From Auriscalpium vulgare (taxonomy: Eukaryota > Basidiomycota > Agaricomycetes > Russulales > Auriscalpiaceae), in the NCBI GenBank assembly GCA_019915015.1, contig JAHBBC010000006.1:992001-1056000 (forward strand): a stretch of 64,000 nucleotides of DNA, read 5' to 3'. Under the pieces are notes generated by a model. It saw nothing but the letters and a program-made list of their open reading frames with translations. It was not told the origin of the DNA and searched no databases. The first letter of the stretch is position 1. Every line of letters begins with the position of its first letter. This document shows positions 57,931 to 64,000 of the stretch, one piece after another. The translations under genes were made by a program, and so were the position numbers.

Positions 57931-58638
57931 GAGCAGACCAGAGTCATCAGCGATGCGCTTGTAGCAGCCGGCAACGACATGCCCTTGCTTCTTGCAGTAC
58001 GTGCACTGAGAACGCTGCCTCGCAACCCGGGAGGCCTTCTGCTGTGCCGCTTTTGCAGCAGCAGCGACTTGAGCAGCAGCAGTCGCCTGGGCAGCAGCGA
58101 GTGCGACCTGCGCAGCTGCAGCCTTTGCCTCGTCCTCTGCACGACGCTTGCTGCCAATCTCCTCGTTCTGGAACGCCTCGCGAAGCGACGAGACATCGAG
58201 AGAGTCGAGTAGGAGTAGAGCAGAGCGGAATGACTGGAACTCGGAGGGAAGCGCACGGATCATGGCCATGCAGATGAGCTCTGCGTTGAGCTCCTCGATA
58301 GTGAGGTTCTTGCAGCGCAGCGCGGCGGCCTCGATGCGAGTGGTGACAGCAGAGAGTGTCTCGTTCTCCTCGAGACGGTTCCACACGACGACCGGGTTGT
58401 CCTCCTCTCCTCCAAAGATGGTGCGCTGCGCAGGAGAGACAGCAAGGAAGAGCGAGCCGGCCGCTTTCGAGGCCTTCTCCTTCCACTTGAGCTGCTCAGC
58501 AGCGTCCGACAAGGGCATAACCTCCTCGCCCTTGACGAGAAGCCAGAAGCCCTTGGTGCGGAACCAGGCAGCCATCTCGGAGTTCCAGGTGATGTAGTTG
58601 TCCTCCCCGAGCTTGGTGATGTCAGGACTGTCCTTCAT
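57931..58638 (-). CDS. Copia Gag of the second copia element
   Basis: I chose the ATG at 58638 (MKDSPDITKLGEDNYITWN), a typical UBN2/copia Gag start. The longer frame upstream is LTR and leader sequence. The domain continues through MAAWFRTKGFWLLVKGEE and LTIEELNAELICMAMIRALP. An alanine-rich coiled segment follows, then a zinc knuckle (CTYCKKQGHVVAGC, about 57965-58010). A frame change near 57930 separates it from the protease. Confidence 0.8.
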
Positions 58639-59271
58639 GATGAGAGAGGCAATAGCGGGGCTATGAATTAGCACGGAGGCGGCGGACGGGGTGTAGGATG
58701 TGTATGCGAAGCGGTGAGGTGATCCGAGCAGCGGTTGTGGAGCAACGACCCGAACGATAGGACGATCAGGCGAGCAGCAGTGGGAGAGGAATGAAGATGA
58801 TGTCGCTGAGGCCGAACGGCGGCGAACGGATGCGTATAACTTGGCAGGAGGTGGTAGGCAGGGCCTAGACGATGTGTGCGAGACGGCGAGGGGGTCCGAG
58901 TGGGGGTTGTGGAGCAACGAGCCTTCGAGTGGTGCGATGCAGCAGTGAGTGATAGGAGGCAATGAAGACGAGCTCGTTGCAGACGAACGAAGGACCGAAT
59001 CTCCACCAAACTTTGCGTGCGGGTAGATGGCCTGGGGAGCGACCCGTGTACGAATTTGAGCACGGAACGGTTTCAAAACGCGCCCGGGGTGCGTTAATGT
59101 TGATAAAGGGGCGAAAATACTCGTGTGAGCCGTTGGGAGCGCAGTTCTCGATGGATTCGCACGGTACTTGGTGAGTGGGACGAGGGTAGGAGTCTCTGTG
59201 ACCGTGCCAATTTGCGTGTGGATCGAATGCGAGGGAGGCGAGGTATGAGTCGAAGATTGTGGGTTAGAGCT
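58639..59271 (-). other. Leader of the second copia element
   Basis: About 630 nt between the primer-binding site and Gag. It is open in the Gag frame over a long distance, but the composition (serine, proline, arginine) and lack of an ATG close to the LTR suggest it is untranslated. Confidence 0.5.
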
Positions 59272-59285
59272 CAGGGCCCATAACC
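59272..59285 (-). promoter_or_regulatory. Primer-binding site of the second copia element
   Basis: GGTTATGGGCCCTG on the minus strand, directly abutting the LTR end (CTCAACA). It is identical to the site of the first copia element and complementary to an initiator tRNA-Met anticodon-arm sequence. Confidence 0.78.
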
Positions 59286-59498
59286 TGTTGAGATCAGTTG
59301 CAGCTCTAGGGGCTGCAGGGGGATGTAAACGACTAGTATTGAGGACATAAGACGGAGACATATCTGCAGGGGGATGTAAACGACTGAAGAGCAGTAAAGT
59401 CGTCCCCCTGCAGTACAAGGCAATATCCGGAGATTTCCGAGACCGTGGGAACTTAGCCTGGCACTCGCAGGAGTGGGCACATAGCACCCACTTCAACA
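59286..59498 (-). repeat. 5' LTR of the second copia element
   Basis: Begins TGTTGAAGTGGGTGC at 59498 and ends GATCTCAACA at 59286. It matches the 3' LTR apart from several substitutions and the 33-bp length difference. Confidence 0.9.
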
Positions 59499-59575
59499 CA
59501 AGCGACCGGTCAGTAGGACTGCCGGGCAAGCGAGATGTAGGGCATCGACGCAGGTTGAGTAGGATATAAAGTCTG
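59499..59575. other. Border between copia LTR and gypsy Gag
   Basis: 77 bp without recognisable LTR or primer-binding site for the gypsy element. The gypsy Gag lacks its capsid part, so the gypsy 5' region seems lost here. Confidence 0.45.
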
Positions 59576-61540
59576 GTGCATGTCCCTTCAACAAGTCCCG
59601 CTCAATACGTCCAGGAGCGGCCAAAGGCTCCTCTCCCCGCCGCCGAAAGGCGTTACGAGGGACCCCGTCCCGAGGTGAAAACCTTTAGAGACAAAGGGAA
59701 GCCAGGAACGAAGCCTGGCGTGTGTTTCGCATGCGGGCAGCCAGGCCACTACATGGGCGATGCGGTGTGCCCCAAGAAAGGGGGCCCACGGATGCACGCT
59801 GCTCGAGTTGAACACGATAGTGACGACCAGAACAGTCCTGGGCGCGAGGATGACCCTGGCGCCCAGAGCGACGACTCCGAACGTGACGATCCGTACGGAA
59901 GTCAGTACGAATCTGCGGATGAGTACGCAGAGAACCTGGAGAACCAGGCATCCGATGATGAATCGGATGCGGATGGCAGCCCCATCCGCATGCATACGAT
60001 GCGCATGCATTTCATGCAACTCGTCCCGCAGGATGAGTTACCAGCGCTTATACCGCTGGATGAACCTCCCGCTCTCGAAGAAGTCGTAAACGACTCGGAC
60101 CAGGAGGCGCCACTCGGGGCGGGACCAGACGCAATCATCGAGTACCCCGATGATACGCTGATACCCCCAGGAGAAGACCTAGGGGGAACATACTACGGTC
60201 CGTCTGCCGAAGGCGACTTCGGTATGACGTATGCTGAAGCTGTTTCAGCATACCAGCCTGGGGACACCCCGGGCTTCGGCCGAGCGTCTGAAATAGACGC
60301 GCAGGTCAGGCATAGTGACCGTCGCCGTGAATTGGAAGCTTGGTTTCAGCTGCCCCGCGAATTGCGCGATCAGCATGAAGCCCTGCAAGCCGAAGCAACG
60401 GCCGCCGCTGGGTACCAGCCTTTGGACCCGCGGCACCTGGTGGTCAACCCAGGACACGCCTGCTCACATCAGACGATGTGCGCGTCATGTTTCACATACG
60501 CGACACATATCCGACGGGCCGAGGACCGTGGAGACGCAGATCTTCTACGTGCTCGCAAATATTACGAGGACGCAATAGAAGATCAATTTAACCTAGGCTA
60601 CAACACCGCGTTGTCAGCCGTATGGTCCGAACTTAAGATCTTCCGCCCTTCACACACCATGTCCAACGACTGGGTAAAAGGGTACCACGACGCAGAGCGC
60701 GCGGTGCACACGATACCTATAAAAAGGTATCGTGTAATGAAACCCACAACTCAGGCCGCAGCATCATCAGCTGGACCTGAGAGCGACGACTCAGACTCCG
60801 AGCCGCCGCCGCTAGCAGACGAGCCCGCAAGGGAAAATCCTAGCGCGGACCTTGCCCCAGATGTTCAGGGGGAGGGGACGCACGCTATGCCGCGCAGGCA
60901 GCTAGCGCGTGTGGACACGCAAAAGGAACTGCGGCTCTTCGCAATGCGCGCGAAGATTCAGCAGGCTAACCTAGTTAGCCCGCCGAAACCCACACAGTGG
61001 GTGTACTCAGCGAACATCCGGCGCAACTCCTCACCAGAAGAGCAGCCGGTACGTGATAATGTGAAGCACCAAGTGCTCGCAGCAATTATCAACGTAGGCA
61101 ATACGCCAATGTACGCACTGTTTGACAGCGGCAGTACAACGAATGGGATCAGCATGGATGCTGCCCATGTCGCGAAGCTCGACGTATTCGAACTTCACGC
61201 TCCTATGACACTACAATTGGGTGTCATAGGGAGCAAGTGCCGTATTAACTACGGCACTAACTCTACTGTCACGGTCGGACAGCATGAGGCGCCCGTATAC
61301 CTCGACGTGGCGAATATCGAGCATTACGACGTAATATTGGGCACCCCATTCATGAGTGCCAATAAGGTCAAGCTCGATTTCGAGGACCACACTGTGAAAA
61401 TCGGAAGCAAATCGATCCCCGCAGTGGCCCTTGACGCCGAGCGCGTACGCGCACAGCAGCGCAAGTCCACAGGACGTGCGCGAGCGGCACACCCTCGAGT
61501 GCAAGCCGCACGTCAAGCACCGAAAGATGATGACGAATGA
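59576..61540 (+). CDS. Second Ty3/gypsy Gag-protease, N-terminally truncated
   Basis: Gag C-terminal part and aspartic protease. A zinc finger (CFACGQPGHYMGDAVC, about residues 49-64) has six residues before the last Cys, where four are usual. A long acidic region follows. The protease near residue 515 has ALFDSGST and, further on, VILGTPFM, the typical retropepsin flap partner. A complete gypsy Gag would have a capsid domain before the knuckle. Here only about 48 residues precede it, so the 5' part is missing and the apparent ATG at 59576 is probably internal. The ORF ends in TGA (61538-61540), and the same frame continues into pol without shift. Confidence 0.85.
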   Translation: MHVPSTSPAQYVQERPKAPLPAAERRYEGPRPEVKTFRDKGKPGTKPGVCFACGQPGHYMGDAVCPKKGGPRMHAARVEHDSDDQNSPGREDDPGAQSDDSERDDPYGSQYESADEYAENLENQASDDESDADGSPIRMHTMRMHFMQLVPQDELPALIPLDEPPALEEVVNDSDQEAPLGAGPDAIIEYPDDTLIPPGEDLGGTYYGPSAEGDFGMTYAEAVSAYQPGDTPGFGRASEIDAQVRHSDRRRELEAWFQLPRELRDQHEALQAEATAAAGYQPLDPRHLVVNPGHACSHQTMCASCFTYATHIRRAEDRGDADLLRARKYYEDAIEDQFNLGYNTALSAVWSELKIFRPSHTMSNDWVKGYHDAERAVHTIPIKRYRVMKPTTQAAASSAGPESDDSDSEPPPLADEPARENPSADLAPDVQGEGTHAMPRRQLARVDTQKELRLFAMRAKIQQANLVSPPKPTQWVYSANIRRNSSPEEQPVRDNVKHQVLAAIINVGNTPMYALFDSGSTTNGISMDAAHVAKLDVFELHAPMTLQLGVIGSKCRINYGTNSTVTVGQHEAPVYLDVANIEHYDVILGTPFMSANKVKLDFEDHTVKIGSKSIPAVALDAERVRAQQRKSTGRARAAHPRVQAARQAPKDDDE

Positions 61541-64000
61541 AGTGTGTCGGCAGGCTCTATGAGAGTAGAACCTGCCACCACCGAGGCGCCTCCTCGGCGC
61601 CCGGAGCCAGAGCCTCCGGATGTAGGGGAAGATACGGAAATCGACAAGTTGAGGCAGGCATGGTACGAGCGTACACGGGACGTGATGTGCCCCGTACCGC
61701 TCGAACTACCGCCGTTTAGACTAGTCAATCACCGGATATCGCTGATAGACGAGAAGTTGAAAATCAACTTTCGCCTCCCACGATGCCCGGATGCTCTCAA
61801 GCCACAACTCGCTGAGAAGATCCAGCGCTATGAAGCGGCTGGATGGTGGGAACGCCGCGTTGCACGCGAGGCAGCCCCACTCCTGTGCATCCCCAAGAAA
61901 TCAGGGAAGCTCAGGACTGTTGTCGATGCAAGGTTACGCAACGACAACACAGAGAAGGATGTAACACCCTTCCCTGACCAGGATCAAATCCGTATGGACG
62001 TCGCTCGCGCGAAGTTCCGTACGAAGATCGACATGAGCGATGCATACGAACAGATCCGTATCGAGTCGGACGATGTCTGGAAGACAACGTTCGCCACGAT
62101 CTATGGGACGTTCGTAAGTCTTGTCATGCAGCAAGGGGACTGCAATGCCCCTGCTACATTTCAAAGACTCATGACTGTAATATTCCAAGACCTCATTGGA
62201 ATTTACGTTCATGTATATCTTGACGATATATTCGTATTCTCCGACTCTATCGAGGAACACGAATCCCACCTGGGGGTGGTGTTCGACCGACTAAGGACGA
62301 ACCACTTATTCCTGAGCCAGGAAAAGTGCGACATATATTCCATGAAAATGGATTGTCTTGGCCATATTGTGGACAAGGACGGACTACACGCTGACTCTGA
62401 CAAGATGGCGCGCGTCCGTAACTGGCCCGTCCCTAGAAACCAGGACGATGTCCGTAGATTCCTGGGGCTGGTACAGTATCTGGCACATTTTATGCCAGAT
62501 GTCACCGCGTACACAACACCCCTCTCGGGGATAATGGGACATGGGCGGCCATTCATCTGGGGCCCCTTGCAGCAGCGATGCTTTGAGAGCATACGCGATC
62601 TAGCCTGCAAAACTCCTATCCTCAGGCCAATAGACCCGAGGACAGGAGTGCCCATATGGGTAATATGCGACGCCTCCACCTACGGAGTTGGCGCCGTATA
62701 TGGCCAAGGCGATGAATGGCAGACATGTCGTCCTGCAGGATTCATGTCGAAGAAGTTCTCCAACGCACAGAAGAATTACTTCACGTACGAGCAGGAGACA
62801 TTGGCGGTGCTAGAAGCACTGGCCAAATGGTCGGATAAGCTGCGAGGAAGACACTTCACAGTCGTCACCGACCACAAGGCCCTCGAATTCTTCGAGACTC
62901 GCGCCAACCTCTCACCACGGCAAGCGCGGTGGTGGGAGTTCCTTGCCACATTCGACAAGGAAATTGTATACGTCTCAGGCGCGTACAATATAGTAGCCGA
63001 TGGATTCTCGAGGATATTCAGCGGCACCGGCCCCGATCCGCCAGGCACTGAGTACGTTCGAATGGACGAAGTACTGGATCCAGATCATGACGACCTGTCT
63101 CCGGAACGCGTCCTCGAACTAGCAGCAATCTCTGTCAAAGAGCTGGTTGCAACTCGAGATATCGAGGCCGCTGATTTGGCACAACATGCGCAACAATCAG
63201 CGGGGCTGGCCACTGGACAGAACTCCGATGGAGATCAGGCCGTGGACAGCGCCCTACAAGGAGGGCCCTCATTACATGAGATGATCAGCGCAGACGTGGA
63301 TTGGGCCGGACTAGCTCGCTCCACGTACGCACATGACACATTCTTCGCCGACATTCGCGAACACCCAGATAGACACGCAGCGTTTGAAACGCGCGATGAA
63401 CTAATCTGGGTGAAGACGACAGGTGGCGAGTACCGTGTCTGCGTGCCTGACGCGATGGTCGGGAAGCGCAAGTTGCGCGAGATGATTGTGAGCGCGGCCC
63501 ACAATATCATCGGGCATCTCGGGGGTCAGCGAACCGCCGAGTATGTGCGCCGATGGTTCTGGTGGCCAGGGCTAGGCAAGCATGTAGACAAGTTCTGCTT
63601 GTCATACGGAACCTGCCAGACCACCAAAACGCTGAACAAAGCGCCGGCCGGACTTTTGAAAAGTCTGCCAACGCCCGAGCGGCCGTGGTCATCCATTGGA
63701 ATGGACTTCTTCGGCCCGTTCCCTCCGTCTGACGGATATGACTACGTGTGGCTGGTCATAGACCGGTTCACGTCGTTAATCCACTTGGTGCCGATTACCA
63801 CGCGCACCAAGACCACCGAGCTCACAACACTGTACATGCGCGAGGTGGTACGGCTTCATGGAATCCCAGATTCCATCGTATCCGATAGGGACGCGAAGTT
63901 CACGTCAATATTTTGGCGTGAACTGCACCGGATCACGGGCACAAAATTAACGATGTCGACATCGTTTCACCCGCAGACCGACGGTGCATCTGAGCGCGCG
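61541..64000 (+). CDS. Second Ty3/gypsy pol (RT, RNase H, integrase), right end cut by window
   Basis: In the same frame as Gag-protease after a single TGA. The first ATG is at 61559 (MRVEPATTEAP). The RT shows LLCIPKKSGKLRTVVDAR and the catalytic VYLDDIFVFS (about 62212-62240). The RNase H shows VICDASTYGVGA, YEQETLAV and VTDHKALEFF. The integrase finger shows HNIIGH, then CLSYGTC: the usual SCxxC has Tyr for the first Cys, a one-base change of TGC to TAC. The catalytic triad shows D (GMDFFGPFP), D (SDRDAKFTS) and E (DGASER, at the window edge). No stop was found over 820 codons. Translation of pol would need stop readthrough or reinitiation at 61559. Confidence 0.88.

Larger units (their letters stand above)
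54813..59498 (-). mobile_element. Second Ty1/copia retrotransposon, both LTRs, internally deleted
   Basis: Complete in outline on the minus strand: 5' LTR (59286-59498), primer-binding site, Gag, a remnant of protease and integrase, RT-RNase H, a polypurine tract (CAGGGGGGAG) abutting the 3' LTR, and the 3' LTR (54813-55058). The protease is followed directly by the last part of the integrase. Bases flanking the two LTRs do not form a 5-bp duplication (GATTG versus CAAGC), which may mean recombination between elements or later change. Confidence 0.85.

Noticed and set aside
1..64000. CRISPR arrays, bacterial operons or phage genes
   Set aside because: No regularly spaced identical short repeats were seen, and intron-bearing eukaryotic genes throughout exclude a prokaryotic origin.

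Overview
The window looks like nuclear DNA from a filamentous basidiomycete, most likely an Agaricomycete (mushroom). Protein-coding stretches carry short introns of about 49-60 nt with GTGAGT, GTGCGT or GTAAGT donors. The transposase and retrotransposon proteins resemble families I recall as abundant in mushroom genomes. It is a repeat-rich, gene-poor block: almost every recognisable coding region belongs to a mobile element, and the few host-like genes are broken by insertions. That taxonomic call and the family names rest on recalled protein families, not on a search.

Layout. 1-7472 is a Ty3/gypsy retrotransposon on the minus strand (pol runs off the left edge, then gag-protease, then a probable 5' LTR) that interrupts an unidentified gene. 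7473-14118 holds remnants of host-like genes; one of them (9196-14118, at least six exons) is split by a 3.1 kb element at 10419-13518. 14119-17651 is poorly resolved, with a tandemly duplicated exon-like module. 17652-23056 holds two more copies of the 3.1 kb family, head to head. The second has cut a Ty1/copia element (23057-26942) in its reverse transcriptase.

26943-40945 is a hAT transposon whose third intron carries a 10.4 kb LINE (27642-38005), flanked by a 14-bp target-site duplication. The LINE ORF1 in turn carries a 1.39 kb copy of the same unknown family. 40981-44263 is a second, decayed hAT. 45882-48154 is a long foldback element. 48253-53608 holds pieces of two further transposase-type genes separated by a GGTCGGA-rich repeat. 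54813-59498 is a second copia element with both LTRs. 59576-64000 is a second gypsy element on the plus strand, truncated at its 5' end and running off the right edge.

The most interesting system is the 3.1 kb family (four copies, two of them complete enough to define both ends). Removing the element restores an open reading frame in two unrelated hosts, without any target-site duplication. The ends carry a shared 13-bp subterminal inverted repeat, asymmetrically placed, and a small hairpin just inside one end. This is the layout known for Helentron/Helitron2-type rolling-circle elements. Inside it carries a tRNA-like module with recognisable A and B boxes, followed by a hairpin whose sequence differs between copies while pairing is kept. 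No transposase is visible in it, so it would be non-autonomous.
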